A DNA stretch of 64,000 nucleotides from Mediannikoviicoccus sp037890055 (GTDB lineage: Bacteria; Bacillota; Clostridia; Tissierellales; Peptoniphilaceae): NCBI GenBank assembly GCA_037890055.1, contig JBBKBD010000001.1; one strand, written 5' to 3'. Within the stretch, counting starts at the first letter, position 1. Each line of letters begins with the position of its first letter. The position numbers and the translations under genes are program-made. This document shows, piece after piece, positions 26,561 through 35,994 of this stretch. Under the pieces are notes generated by a model, which saw only the letters and a list, made by a program, of their open reading frames with translations, ran no database searches and was not told the origin of the DNA.

Positions 26561-26600
26561 CTCATATTAGAGATTTTAACAATCTTTAATATGAGTTTTT
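26561..26600 (+). terminator. asnA terminator
   Basis: A long stem (CTCATATTA pairing with TAATATGAG, plus an inner GATT/AATC helix) is followed by TTTTT, 10 bases after the asnA stop. Confidence 0.85.
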
Positions 26601-26630
26601 AATTTATTGAGTAAAACGGTATCATTACAC

Positions 26631-26659
26631 TTAAATTAAATTGAAAATTATTGTATAAT
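26631..26659 (+). promoter_or_regulatory. promoter of the ppdK regulator operon
   Basis: A perfect TATAAT (26654-26659) is preceded at 17 bases by TTAAAT (26631-26636), a weak -35. Translation starts about 30 bases downstream after GAGGGAG. Confidence 0.55.
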
Positions 26660-26688
26660 GGTATTAGAATTTGTTTTGAGGGAGAAAA

Positions 26689-27501
26689 ATGCTGAAACTT
26701 ATTGTAATATCAGACTCCACTGGAGAAACTTGCGAGCAGATTGTTAGAGCTGCTTTTGCACAATTCGATATAGAAGAAAGAGAAATCGAGAGACATTCAA
26801 ATGTCCGAAGCGTAGAAGTTCTTAACAAAATAACCGATAAAATTGATAATTTTGATAAAACTATCGTATTTTATTCACTTGTTGATGAACATCTAATAGA
26901 GCATTTGAAAAAGATTTGTGAGCTTAAAAACTTACACTCTGTCGATATTTTAACTCCGGCCATAGTAGCCATTGAAAGGGTTTCCAATTTGGAACCAAAA
27001 ACTAAGCCAGGTGCCCTTAGAAATCTTGATGCTCAATACTTTAAAAGGGTTGATGCCATAGATTTTGCTGTGCGCTATGACGATGGTAAGGACCCAAGAG
27101 GTGTACTATCAGCCGATGTAACCATTATAGGGGTATCACGTACTTCAAAAACTCCCCTATCAATGTACTTGGCTAATAAGAACTTCCGGGTTGCAAATAT
27201 TCCTCTGGTGCCAGAAACACCAGTGCCAAAAGAAATTTTCGAAGTGCCAAGTAAGAAAATAATTGGACTTACTAATTCGCCAGTTAAACTTAATTCTATA
27301 AGAAAGTCAAGACTTCAATCTCTTGGCTTACCATCTAACTCTTCTTATTCAAATCTTGATAGGATATTGATAGAACTAGAATATGCGCATTCGATAATGA
27401 AGAAAGTAGGATGTCCTATAATTGATGTTTCCGATAGGGCTATAGAAGAAACAGCTGAAATAATTATTAGACATCTAAGAAAAATCAATAATAGGTTGTA
27501 G
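26689..27501 (+). CDS. Pyruvate, phosphate dikinase regulatory protein (DUF299)
   Basis: This 270-residue bifunctional kinase/phosphorylase uses ADP to phosphorylate and inactivate PPDK at the threonine near its catalytic histidine, and uses phosphate to reverse this. The sequence starts LIVISDSTGETCEQIVRA and has the P-loop-like GVSRTSKT at 148-155. It lies 10 bases before ppdK, its expected target, in one operon. The paralogous family acts on PEP synthase, but the neighbour here makes PPDK the target. Confidence 0.93.
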   Translation: MLKLIVISDSTGETCEQIVRAAFAQFDIEEREIERHSNVRSVEVLNKITDKIDNFDKTIVFYSLVDEHLIEHLKKICELKNLHSVDILTPAIVAIERVSNLEPKTKPGALRNLDAQYFKRVDAIDFAVRYDDGKDPRGVLSADVTIIGVSRTSKTPLSMYLANKNFRVANIPLVPETPVPKEIFEVPSKKIIGLTNSPVKLNSIRKSRLQSLGLPSNSSYSNLDRILIELEYAHSIMKKVGCPIIDVSDRAIEETAEIIIRHLRKINNRL

Positions 27502-27511
27502 GAGGAATCAA

Positions 27512-30145
27512 ATGACAAAAAAGTATGTTTACGATTTTTTAGAAGGTAATAAGGATATGAGAAACCTTCTTGGAGGAAAAGGTGCTAACTTAGCTGAAAT
27601 GACAAACTTAGGGCTTTCAGTACCTCCAGGATTTACTATTACGACTGAAGCTTGTAATAGATATTATGACGAAAATGAAAAGCTTTGGGAAGAACTTTTA
27701 AACGAAGTAAGAGAACATATTAATACTACTGAAGAAAAGTTAAACAAGAAGTTTTCTGACACAGAAAATCCTCTACTATTCTCCGTTAGAAGTGGTGCTG
27801 TTTTCTCAATGCCAGGAATGATGGATACAATTTTAAACCTTGGTTTAAATGATGAATCCGTTATAGGCTTAGCTAATTCAACCGGAAATGAAAGATTTGC
27901 ATTTGATTCATATAGAAGATTTATTCAAATGTTCTCCGATGTTGCTATGGAAATACCTAAGGTTCACTTTGATACTGCATTAGATAATATGAAGAAAGAC
28001 AGAAAGGCCGAATTAGATACAGATCTTACAGCTGAAGATTTAAAACAATTAGTTTCAGAATACAAAGAAATTTATAAAGAAGAAACTGGCAATGAGTTCC
28101 CTCAAGATCCTATTGTGCAACTTGAACATTCAATAGAAGCAGTATTCAAATCATGGAATAACCCAAGAGCAAAAGTATATAGAAAACTTAATGGCATTGA
28201 TGATTCTCTTGGAACTGCAGTAAATGTTCAATCTATGGTTTTTGGTAATATGGGAGAAAATTCCGGTACAGGTGTTGCCTTTTCAAGAAACCCTGCTACA
28301 GGAGAAAATAAATTATTTGGTGAATATTTAATGAATGCTCAAGGCGAAGACGTAGTTGCAGGTATTAGAACACCTCACGAAATTATGGCACTACACGAAG
28401 AAATGCCAGAAGTATATGATGAGTTTCTAGCAACTGCTGAAAAACTTGAAAAGCATTATAAAGATATGCAAGACCTTGAATTCACAATAGAAAAAGGAAA
28501 ACTATATATCTTACAAACTAGAAATGGAAAGAGAACTACTCAAGCCGCATTAAACATCGCCGTTGATTTAGTTGAAGAAGGTTTAATTTCAAAGGAAGAA
28601 GCTCTTTTAAGAATTGAACCTCTTAGCTTAAACCAACTTCTACACCATACTTTCGATGAAAAACAACTTCAAAGTGCCGAACTTATTACTAAGGGGCTAG
28701 CCGCTTCACCAGGAGCTGCTAGTGGTAAGATGTACTTCCATGCACATGATGCTGTAGAAGCTGCAAAAAATGGCGAAAAAGTTATTCTTGTAAGACAAGA
28801 AACTTCTCCAGAAGATATTGAAGGAATGGTAACAGCAGAAGGTATTCTTACAGCAAGAGGTGGTATGACATCGCATGCTGCTGTTGTTGCAAGGGGAATG
28901 GGTAAATGCTGTGTTGCCGGTGCTTCTGATATAGTAGTAGACGAAATATCAAAAGTTATGAGAACATCTAAATATGTTCTTCACGAAGGTGATTATATAT
29001 CATTAAATGGTAGTGACGGCTCAATTTATCGTGGAGAAATAAAAAAAGTTGAACCTACTCTATCAGGAAACTTTGAAAAATTTATGTCTTGGGCAGATGA
29101 AATCAGAGATATGGGCATAAGAACAAATGCTGATACTCCAAGGGACGCTAAGCAAGCACTTGCGTTTGGTGCCGAAGGAATTGGACTAACTAGAACTGAG
29201 CACATGTTCTTTGATGAAGAAAGAATTCCTATTGTTAGAGAAATGATTTTATCAAAGACTTTAGAACAAAGACAAAAAGCTTTAGAAGAATTAAGACCTA
29301 TGCAAGAAAGTGATTTCTATGAAATCTATAAGGTAATGGGAGAAAAATCTGTTACAACAAGATTACTAGATCCTCCTCTACACGAATTCCTTCCTACCAA
29401 AAAAGAAGATATTGAAGCTTTAGCTAAGAAGATGAATCTTACTTTTGATGAAGTTAACGATACTGTTAATGATTTGAAGGAAGTTAACCCTATGCTTGGT
29501 CATAGAGGCTGTAGACTTGCAGTAACATACCCTGAAATATATCGTATGCAAGCAAGAGCAATTATTACAGCTGCTTTAAGATTAAAACAAGAAGGAATTA
29601 ATGTAACTCCTGAAATAATGATTCCTCTTATTGGAGATTTAAAAGAGCTAAAATATGTAAAATCTGAAATCATTGAAGAAATAAATAATGTATTTGAAGA
29701 ATTAAACTCTAAAGTTGAATATAAAATCGGTACAATGATAGAAGTACCAAGAGCTGCATTACTTGCTGACGAAATTGCTAAAGAAGCTGACTTCTTTAGT
29801 TTTGGTACAAATGATATGACTCAAATGACTTTTGGTTTCTCAAGGGATGATGCAGGTAAATTCCTATCAGATTATGAAGAAAAGAAAATTTACCCAAGAA
29901 GCCCATTTGAACAAATTGACGTGGATGGTGTTGGAAAACTTCTTGAAATAGCTGCTGAAGGCGGAAGAAAAACAAATCCAAATATTCACTTGGGTATTTG
30001 TGGTGAGCATGGTGGAGATCCAAAGTCAATTGAATTCTGCTATAGCATAGGACTTGATTATGTATCCTGTTCCCCATACAGAGTTCCTATAGCAAGACTT
30101 ACCGCTGCACAAGCAAAGGTAAAAAAAGATAGAAATATAAAATAG
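27512..30145 (+). CDS. ppdK: Pyruvate, phosphate dikinase
   Basis: PPDK interconverts pyruvate, ATP and phosphate with PEP, AMP and pyrophosphate. All 877 residues are present. The ATP-grasp domain begins VYDFLEGNKDMRNLLGGKGANLAEM, the swivelling domain has TARGGMTSHAA with catalytic His455 and regulatory Thr453, and the C-terminal PEP/pyruvate barrel contains EHMFF, FGTNDMTQM and CGEHGGDP. In anaerobes it often works glycolytically in the ATP-forming direction. The preceding gene encodes its regulator. Confidence 0.97.
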   Translation: MTKKYVYDFLEGNKDMRNLLGGKGANLAEMTNLGLSVPPGFTITTEACNRYYDENEKLWEELLNEVREHINTTEEKLNKKFSDTENPLLFSVRSGAVFSMPGMMDTILNLGLNDESVIGLANSTGNERFAFDSYRRFIQMFSDVAMEIPKVHFDTALDNMKKDRKAELDTDLTAEDLKQLVSEYKEIYKEETGNEFPQDPIVQLEHSIEAVFKSWNNPRAKVYRKLNGIDDSLGTAVNVQSMVFGNMGENSGTGVAFSRNPATGENKLFGEYLMNAQGEDVVAGIRTPHEIMALHEEMPEVYDEFLATAEKLEKHYKDMQDLEFTIEKGKLYILQTRNGKRTTQAALNIAVDLVEEGLISKEEALLRIEPLSLNQLLHHTFDEKQLQSAELITKGLAASPGAASGKMYFHAHDAVEAAKNGEKVILVRQETSPEDIEGMVTAEGILTARGGMTSHAAVVARGMGKCCVAGASDIVVDEISKVMRTSKYVLHEGDYISLNGSDGSIYRGEIKKVEPTLSGNFEKFMSWADEIRDMGIRTNADTPRDAKQALAFGAEGIGLTRTEHMFFDEERIPIVREMILSKTLEQRQKALEELRPMQESDFYEIYKVMGEKSVTTRLLDPPLHEFLPTKKEDIEALAKKMNLTFDEVNDTVNDLKEVNPMLGHRGCRLAVTYPEIYRMQARAIITAALRLKQEGINVTPEIMIPLIGDLKELKYVKSEIIEEINNVFEELNSKVEYKIGTMIEVPRAALLADEIAKEADFFSFGTNDMTQMTFGFSRDDAGKFLSDYEEKKIYPRSPFEQIDVDGVGKLLEIAAEGGRKTNPNIHLGICGEHGGDPKSIEFCYSIGLDYVSCSPYRVPIARLTAAQAKVKKDRNIK

Positions 30146-30151
30146 TAATAT

Positions 30152-30180
30152 TGAGAGTTGTCAATTGACGGCTCTCTTTT
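30152..30180 (+). terminator. ppdK terminator
   Basis: A 10-bp stem with two G-T pairs (30152-30161 with 30166-30175), loop AATT, is followed by TTTTT, starting 6 bases after the ppdK stop. Confidence 0.85.
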
Positions 30181-30186
30181 TATGAA

Positions 30187-30214
30187 ATAAAAAAGAGTTG
30201 CCCTAGGACAACTC
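30187..30214 (-). terminator. pyrE operon terminator
   Basis: On the minus strand GAGTTG pairs with CAACTC (plus positions 30209-30214 with 30195-30200) and is followed by a six-T run. It faces the ppdK terminator. Confidence 0.8.
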
Positions 30215-30224
30215 TCAAATTATG

Positions 30225-30800
30225 TTAAAATTTTTTTCTACTACCAGGTTTTACAAGCTCAAGTCCCTCTTTACAGAATGGACAGTCTTCTTTGTCATAA
30301 ATATTTATTTCAAGGCTTATGGCAGGATATAGTTTTATTCCAATATCTCTTCCTGAAGTTCTATCGGCTAAGCAAGCAATTCCTAAACAGTTTGCTCCGT
30401 GGTCTTCAATAACTTTGATAGTTTCATATGAACTCTTTCCAGTTGTAACAACATCTTCAACTACAAGTACATTTGCTCCTTCAGGAATTTCGAAACCTCT
30501 TCTTAGAGTCATGACATCATCTTGTCTTTCAGTAAAGATTGCAGGAACTCCCAATACTCTTCCAAGTTCATAAGCAATTATTATACCACCCATTGCTGGT
30601 CCAACTACTAAGTCAACTTTTATACCGTCTGCATCAATTTTTTCTTTTATAATCTTACATACTTCTTCAGTCTTTTCAGGATATTGAATAAGTTTAGCAC
30701 ATTGAATGTATCTGTTACTATGTTTCCCTGATGATAATAAAAAGTGTCCTGTTAATAATGCCTTACTTTCTTCTAATAATTCTAAAACTCTATTTTCCAT
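30225..30800 (-). CDS. pyrE: Orotate phosphoribosyltransferase
   Basis: It joins orotate to PRPP to form OMP. In its 191 residues the PRPP loop VLVVEDVVTTGKSSYE is clear, as is the ALLTGHFLLSSGKHSNRYIQ substrate region. It belongs to the longer class typical of archaea and many Firmicutes. A CPFCKEG pair near the C-terminus is a common feature of this class. It is the last gene of the pyr operon, 9 bases after pyrD. Confidence 0.95.
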   Translation of the reverse strand: MENRVLELLEESKALLTGHFLLSSGKHSNRYIQCAKLIQYPEKTEEVCKIIKEKIDADGIKVDLVVGPAMGGIIIAYELGRVLGVPAIFTERQDDVMTLRRGFEIPEGANVLVVEDVVTTGKSSYETIKVIEDHGANCLGIACLADRTSGRDIGIKLYPAISLEINIYDKEDCPFCKEGLELVKPGSRKKF

Positions 30801-30809
30801 TTTATCCCC

Positions 30810-31706
30810 CTAAATAATTCCTCTTATTTCGTCTAAGCTCTTTATTCCCTGTTCAACCATGAACTTTTTCATTCCTTCTACTATTTCAACCATAGCATTA
30901 GGGTTAACAAAGTTTGCAGTTCCTACTTGTATTGCGGTTGCCCCAACCATTATATATTCAATGGCATCTTGCCAATTCATAATGCCACCAATTCCTATTA
31001 TAGGAACATTTACTACTGAAGCTACATCATGAACCATTCTTAGCGCAATTGGTTTTATTGCCGGACCTGAAAGTCCTGCAGTTATGTTTGAAAATACTGG
31101 TTTTTTATTGTAAATATCCACAGCTAATGCATTAAATGTATTTACTAGTGAAAGACCATCTGCCCCTGCTTCAACACATTTAACCGCCATATCTTTAATA
31201 TTTTCTGCATTTGGTGAAAGCTTTACAATTAAGGTTTTTTCAGTTGCATTTCTAACTTCCCTTACAACTTCCTCAGCTATATCACATTTAATTCCAAATG
31301 CCATTCCGCCCTCTTTTACATTTGGACAAGAAATGTTAAGCTCGATTAGTTCTATATCGGTTTTGTTGAGTAATTCGATTGATTTTAAATATTCATCTAT
31401 TGTAGCTCCCCCAACATTAACCAATATTTTAGTATCATAATCTCTTAAAAACTCAAGATCATTTTTTATAAACTCTTCAGTAGAAGGATTTTGAAGACCT
31501 ATACTATTCATTATGCCTGATGGTGTCTCATGTATTCTGATGCCTCTATTTCCTGGTTTAGCTTTAAATGTTACGCCAGAAGTTGCAATTCCACCAATCT
31601 TATTAAAGTCTACATATGGTTCGTATTCCCTTCCAAATCCAAATGTACCAGATGCTGCAATTACTGGATTTTTTAAAACAGAGTTACATAATTTTGTACT
31701 AAGCAT
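30810..31706 (-). CDS. pyrD: Dihydroorotate dehydrogenase, class 1B catalytic subunit
   Basis: This FMN enzyme oxidises dihydroorotate to orotate, passing electrons to NAD+ through PyrK. Its 298 residues include NPVIAASGTFGFG, NISCPNVKEGG with the active-site cysteine typical of class 1, and GIGGIMNWQDAIEYIMVGA. The ATG at 31706 follows GAGGTG; a TTG one codon earlier is less likely. It overlaps the pyrK end by 8 bases, matching the subunit partnership. Confidence 0.96.
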   Translation of the reverse strand: MLSTKLCNSVLKNPVIAASGTFGFGREYEPYVDFNKIGGIATSGVTFKAKPGNRGIRIHETPSGIMNSIGLQNPSTEEFIKNDLEFLRDYDTKILVNVGGATIDEYLKSIELLNKTDIELIELNISCPNVKEGGMAFGIKCDIAEEVVREVRNATEKTLIVKLSPNAENIKDMAVKCVEAGADGLSLVNTFNALAVDIYNKKPVFSNITAGLSGPAIKPIALRMVHDVASVVNVPIIGIGGIMNWQDAIEYIMVGATAIQVGTANFVNPNAMVEIVEGMKKFMVEQGIKSLDEIRGII

Positions 31707-32427
31707 CAAAAATCACCTCTTCTCCTTTAAATATAGGGCCTTCATGGCAAACCCTCTTTACTCCCTTTGTAGTTTGAATTGCACATCCATAGCAAGCGCC
31801 TATTCCACAAGCCATATGAGCTTCCAAAGAGTAAAAAGACTTTCCTGATAGTTCTCTTTTTTGAAGCGATTGCATCATTGGGTTTGGACCACATGCAAAT
31901 ACATAGTCGTATTTATCCTCTATTATATCAGTTACAAGTCCCTTATGACCTTCATATCCAGTTATTGTAGTTACATTTACATTGTTCGCATATTTTGCAA
32001 ATTCATCCATTAAGTAGCTTTTATCATAAAATCCAGCATATATATCAACTTTTCCTTTTAAGGTCTTAGCAAGGTACATAAATGGCGCTATACCTATACC
32101 ACCAGCTACTATGGCGCAGCTTTCTACTCCCTCAGTTGGGAAGGTATTACCAAGAGGTCCTAATAATTTTATATATGCTCCCTCTTTTAATTCAGAAAGG
32201 ATTCCAGTTCCCTTGCCAACAACCTTATAAAGAAAAGAAATTTTATTTTCTTCTAAATCATATATACTAAGTGGTCTTGGAAGTAATGGACTATCATCCC
32301 AAGCTCTAAGCATATAAAACTGGCCTGGTTTGCCTTCAAATTTTCCTTCAAGTTCCATTAAATAGATGTCATCTTGAATATGTTTATTAAGAATAATTTT
32401 ACTATCCCTGTAATTTTTCTTTTCCAT
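31699..32427 (-). CDS. pyrK: Dihydroorotate dehydrogenase electron transfer subunit
   Basis: This 242-residue ferredoxin-reductase-like subunit has an FAD-binding barrel (LPRPLSIYD), an NAD-binding domain (AIVAGGIGIAPFMYLAK and ACGPNPMM) and a C-terminal 2Fe-2S site with ACGIGACYGCAIQT and a fourth ligand in KRVCHEGP. It pairs with PyrD to use NAD+. Its start overlaps pyrF by 26 bases, and the ribosome site AAGGATAT lies inside pyrF. Confidence 0.95.
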   Translation of the reverse strand: MEKKNYRDSKIILNKHIQDDIYLMELEGKFEGKPGQFYMLRAWDDSPLLPRPLSIYDLEENKISFLYKVVGKGTGILSELKEGAYIKLLGPLGNTFPTEGVESCAIVAGGIGIAPFMYLAKTLKGKVDIYAGFYDKSYLMDEFAKYANNVNVTTITGYEGHKGLVTDIIEDKYDYVFACGPNPMMQSLQKRELSGKSFYSLEAHMACGIGACYGCAIQTTKGVKRVCHEGPIFKGEEVIFDA

Positions 32428-33271
32428 ATATATCCTTTCTCATTTTAAGTACCGCATCTCTTGTGCATTCTTGGAATTTCTTTTCTCCACCTTCAACCTT
32501 TTTGTAAGCTGTTATTATACCTCTTGAAGAGTTTACAACACCACCATTAAAGTTGTTTAGATAAAGTCTAATATCTTCAGCCTTTCCGCCTTGTGCACCG
32601 TAGCCTGGAATTAAGAAGAATGAGTTCTCATATCTATCTCTTATTTCCCTAGCTTCTTCGCTATATGTTCCTCCAACAACAAATCCTAAAGAACTGTATC
32701 CACACTCCCCTATTACTTCTTGCGCCATTTTGTATATGTTGTCGCCAATTGTGTAGTACATAGGTTCATTGTTGTACTCTAAATATTCTATGTCTTTTGC
32801 CCCTGGATTAGATGTTCTAAGTAGTACGAAAACACCTTTGTCTCCACTTTTTAAGTATTCCATATATGGAGTTATGCTGTCATAACCCATGTATGGATTA
32901 AGTGTAATGAAATCTACTTCAAAATCACCTGTGAAATGAGCTTTTGCATATTCCTTTGCCGTATTTGCAATATCTCCTCTTTTTACATCACCTATTGAAA
33001 TGCAGTTTTTATCTCTAAGATATTTTAAAGTTCTGCTATAGGCTTTCAGACCATCTATTCCCATAGCTTCATAATAAGCTATTTGAACTTTGTAAACGCC
33101 AGTAATATCATGTGTTGCATCTATTATTTGTCTATTGTATTCAAATACAATGTCTTCAACACTGGAACTCATATTTTTTATATTTTCAGGTATATAGTCC
33201 ATAGATGTATCAAGTCCTACACATACAAAACCCTTTTCTTCAACTGATTTATAAAGTTTATCGATTATCAT
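32402..33271 (-). CDS. pyrF: Orotidine 5'-phosphate decarboxylase (long form)
   Basis: It decarboxylates OMP to UMP. The 289-residue length and motifs (FVCVGLDTSMDYIP, ISIGDVKRGDIANTA with the catalytic Asp/Lys pair, FVVGGT and LIPGYGAQGG) place it in the longer pyrF type 2 group. It directly abuts pyrI. Confidence 0.95.
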   Translation of the reverse strand: MIIDKLYKSVEEKGFVCVGLDTSMDYIPENIKNMSSSVEDIVFEYNRQIIDATHDITGVYKVQIAYYEAMGIDGLKAYSRTLKYLRDKNCISIGDVKRGDIANTAKEYAKAHFTGDFEVDFITLNPYMGYDSITPYMEYLKSGDKGVFVLLRTSNPGAKDIEYLEYNNEPMYYTIGDNIYKMAQEVIGECGYSSLGFVVGGTYSEEAREIRDRYENSFFLIPGYGAQGGKAEDIRLYLNNFNGGVVNSSRGIITAYKKVEGGEKKFQECTRDAVLKMRKDIYGKEKLQG

Positions 33272-33700
33272 TTATTCCTCCTTGTCATAAATTTGATCAC
33301 AATATGCACATTTATATAATTTTTGCTCTCTGTCTATAAGTTCAAATCTATGAACTATATTTCTTTCACTTGTGGAAATACAACGAGGGTTTTTACAATG
33401 AATTACGTCTTCAACTACCTCTGGAAGTTCTACATTTATCTTTTTAACAATTTTTTGATCTTCAATTATATTTACGGTGATTGTTTCGTCAATTAATCCA
33501 AGCACTCTCAAGTCTAAATCTATTACATTTTCTATTTTTATGATATCTTTTTTGCCCATTGCCTTTGAACTTGCATTCATTATTAGCGCTACAGAGTAAT
33601 CTGCTTTGTCTAAGTCAAGCATTTCATATAGCATGTGTCCGTGGCCTGCTTTTATATGGTCTATTACAATCCCTTTGTTAATACTATTAATTGTTAACAT
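33272..33700 (-). CDS. pyrI: Aspartate carbamoyltransferase regulatory chain
   Basis: This 142-residue allosteric subunit has the N-terminal nucleotide-binding domain (INKGIVIDHIKAGHG) and a C-terminal zinc site with four cysteines in CKNPRC and CAYC. It binds PyrB and confers control by nucleotides. Bacillus lacks PyrI, but many clostridia have it. It shares a base with the pyrB stop, so the subunits are translationally coupled. Confidence 0.95.
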   Translation of the reverse strand: MLTINSINKGIVIDHIKAGHGHMLYEMLDLDKADYSVALIMNASSKAMGKKDIIKIENVIDLDLRVLGLIDETITVNIIEDQKIVKKINVELPEVVEDVIHCKNPRCISTSERNIVHRFELIDREQKLYKCAYCDQIYDKEE

Positions 33701-34620
33701 TATTTCACCCCTAGTAGTTTTAATATAAGTGCCATTCTAACAATTACACCGTATCTTACTTGTTTAAAGTAAACTGCCCTTGGGTCGCTGTCTACTTCTA
33801 CGGCTATTTCATTCACCCTTGGAAGCGGATGTAGTATTGCTAAGTCCTTCTTAGCATTTTCTAGCTTTTCAAGCGTTAATATATAAGAATCTTTAAGTCT
33901 TATATAATCTTCCTCGTTAAAAAATCTTTCTCTTTGCACTCTTGTCATGTATAGAATATCTAAGTCTTGCATAACTGAACTAAGTTTTTCAGTTTCTACA
34001 AACTCGATATTTTTATTTCTTAATACTATTTTTATATACTCTGGAATTTTTAATTCTTCCGGTGATATAAACACAAATTTATTGTTAGGATACATACTCA
34101 TTGCCTTTACAAGTGAATGAACTGTACGGCCAAATTTTAAGTCACCACAAAGACCAATTGTTAGGTTTTCAAATGTACCCTTTGTTTGCATAATTGTAAG
34201 TAAGTCAGTTAGTGTTTGAGTTGGATGTTGATGTCCTCCATCACCTGCGTTTATTAAAGGCACAGTTGTAAAGTCCTTTGATAATGTTGCAGATCCTTCT
34301 TTAGGATGTCTCATTGCTATTATGTCAACATAGCTGCTTATGGTTTTTACTGTGTCAGCTAAGCTCTCTCCCTTTGCTGTAGATGATGAAGAGCTTTCTG
34401 AAAAGCCTATGCAATCTCCACCAAGTCTGTGAATTGCTGACTCAAAACTAAGTCTTGTTCTAGTTGATGGCTCAAAAAAAAGAGTCCCTAGAATCTTACC
34501 AGTACAACAACCGGAAAAACTCTCAGGACTCTTTATTATGTCTTGAGCTAAATCCATTATTTCACTTATGTCTTCTTTAGAAAAATCATTAATCTCTATT
34601 AAATCTCTGCCAGATAACAT
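33700..34620 (-). CDS. pyrB: Aspartate carbamoyltransferase catalytic chain
   Basis: This enzyme makes carbamoyl-aspartate, the committed pyrimidine step. The 306-residue chain has the carbamoyl phosphate loop FFEPSTRTRLSFESA, the 80s-loop region SSSTAKGESLADT and HPLPR. It is the first gene of the pyr operon. Order here is pyrB-I-F-K-D-E. carA, carB and pyrC are not in the window and must lie elsewhere. Confidence 0.97.
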   Translation of the reverse strand: MLSGRDLIEINDFSKEDISEIMDLAQDIIKSPESFSGCCTGKILGTLFFEPSTRTRLSFESAIHRLGGDCIGFSESSSSSTAKGESLADTVKTISSYVDIIAMRHPKEGSATLSKDFTTVPLINAGDGGHQHPTQTLTDLLTIMQTKGTFENLTIGLCGDLKFGRTVHSLVKAMSMYPNNKFVFISPEELKIPEYIKIVLRNKNIEFVETEKLSSVMQDLDILYMTRVQRERFFNEEDYIRLKDSYILTLEKLENAKKDLAILHPLPRVNEIAVEVDSDPRAVYFKQVRYGVIVRMALILKLLGVK

Positions 34621-34653
34621 TTATTATGCCCCCTCTTTATTTTTTCTTAGACT

Positions 34654-34682
34654 AAGATACCATTTTAAAATCATATTGTCAA
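34654..34682 (-). promoter_or_regulatory. pyr operon promoter
   Basis: TTGACA (34682-34677), a 17-base spacer and TATCTT (34659-34654). The predicted leader is only about 27 bases, too short for a PyrR-type attenuator, so control is likely at initiation or enzyme level. Confidence 0.75.
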
Positions 34683-34703
34683 ATTATTTTTCAAAAATTT
34701 TTT

Positions 34704-34734
34704 CAAAAAAATAAGAGGACCTAAATCCCCTTAT
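34704..34734 (-). terminator. terminator after the CYTH gene
   Basis: Nine base pairs with one G-T (34711-34719 with 34726-34734) have the CYTH stop codon beginning in the 6-base loop, followed by a seven-T run on the minus strand. Confidence 0.8.
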
Positions 34735-35263
34735 ATTCTTCTCTTAATTCTTTTATAGATTTTGAACTTATATTTTCTCTTGAAATACTGAATTCATCAA
34801 GAAATTTATTTAATTCCTCCTCTGAATTAGCCTCAATTTCAGCATAGTCAAAGGGAAATGAATTTCTATCCCAATAGTCAAAATCTATTCTAATATTTTT
34901 ATATGAATAGCTGAATCTCTCTTTAAAAGTAGACTCAAAGTCATCAAGTTTTATAAACTCTAAAATCTTTTTAAGATTTGAAAGGTTATCAAATTCAATA
35001 GTATATTCTTCAGCTCTTTTAAATTCAGAATCTTCAACCATTTTTTTGTAAGTTAGATAATTATATGATTTATTATTTAGCAAATCTTTTACAAGTCTTA
35101 TTCTCATATAGTCTCTATCACATATTATATTTGCTGTTTTAGATGAAATTAATATGTTTTCTTGTTTCTCGTGATGAGTTAAGCTTGCACCCTTTTTTAA
35201 AAGCGAGTTTTTAAACTCTTCTAAATCAATATTTATTAACTTTACTTCTAATTCTTTTTCCAC
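34721..35263 (-). CDS. CYTH domain protein
   Basis: This 180-residue CYTH (triphosphate tunnel) protein has the hallmark ExExK as Glu-Leu-Glu-Val-Lys at residues 3-7, followed by alternating acidic/basic strands (YNYLTYKKM, RIDFDYWDR, YAEIEANSEEEL). Members hydrolyse triphosphates such as thiamine or inorganic triphosphate, or cyclise ATP; the substrate is unknown. The start is GTG, sharing its first base with the nagB stop. Confidence 0.85.
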   Translation of the reverse strand: MEKELEVKLINIDLEEFKNSLLKKGASLTHHEKQENILISSKTANIICDRDYMRIRLVKDLLNNKSYNYLTYKKMVEDSEFKRAEEYTIEFDNLSNLKKILEFIKLDDFESTFKERFSYSYKNIRIDFDYWDRNSFPFDYAEIEANSEEELNKFLDEFSISRENISSKSIKELREEYKGI

Positions 35264-35985
35264 TATCTTATCTTAACGCTACTTTCGTCTATAAATACAG
35301 TTACGTCATGATGTAGCTTTAATAGTGAAACAGGAACTTTTGTTGAAATTTTGTCCTTATTAACTAAATAGTTTGTTGCTTCTTCTTTATTATTTCCACT
35401 TATTAAAAGAATAATTTTTTCCGCATTAAAGATTGTTCCCATACCCATAGAAATAGCCATAGTTGGAACTTCTTCTTCACTTTCGAAAAATCTTGCATTT
35501 GCCTTAATAGTACTTTCTTGTAGATCAACAACTGAAGTAGAGTAGTTTAACTCTTCATCAGGTTCATTAAATGCAATATGACCATCTGGGCCAATTCCAA
35601 GTAGCTGAATATCTACCCTTTCAGACTTTCTTACATCATTTTCGTAGTCTACTACCTCTTGTTCAGGATTTTTATTCCCTTGTGGAATTCTTATATTTTC
35701 TCTTTTTACATTTATATGGCTTAATAAGTTGTCAAACATAAAATAGTTATAGGATTGAGGATTGTCAGGAGTCAAACCTATATACTCATCAAGATTAAAA
35801 GTCTTAACTTCTGAAAAGTCTAAACCGTTAACATGAGCTTCTATTAAACATTTGTATAGTCCAACAGGTGTAGAACCAGTTGCAAGGCCTAGTATAGAAT
35901 CTTTTTTGTTTTTAATTTGTTCTATTACCATTTGTGCAGATTGTTTGCTCATTTCATCATAGTTTTTTGTGTAAATTACTTTCAT
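35263..35985 (-). CDS. nagB: Glucosamine-6-phosphate deaminase
   Basis: It converts glucosamine-6-phosphate to fructose-6-phosphate and ammonia. The 240-residue protein has LGLATGSTPVGLY, FNLDEYIGL and the catalytic GIGPDGHIAFNEP. It is the short form without the C-terminal allosteric extension of E. coli NagB. No nagA accompanies it. Confidence 0.95.
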   Translation of the reverse strand: MKVIYTKNYDEMSKQSAQMVIEQIKNKKDSILGLATGSTPVGLYKCLIEAHVNGLDFSEVKTFNLDEYIGLTPDNPQSYNYFMFDNLLSHINVKRENIRIPQGNKNPEQEVVDYENDVRKSERVDIQLLGIGPDGHIAFNEPDEELNYSTSVVDLQESTIKANARFFESEEEVPTMAISMGMGTIFNAEKIILLISGNNKEEATNYLVNKDKISTKVPVSLLKLHHDVTVFIDESSVKIR

Positions 35986-35994
35986 TTCTTCCTC

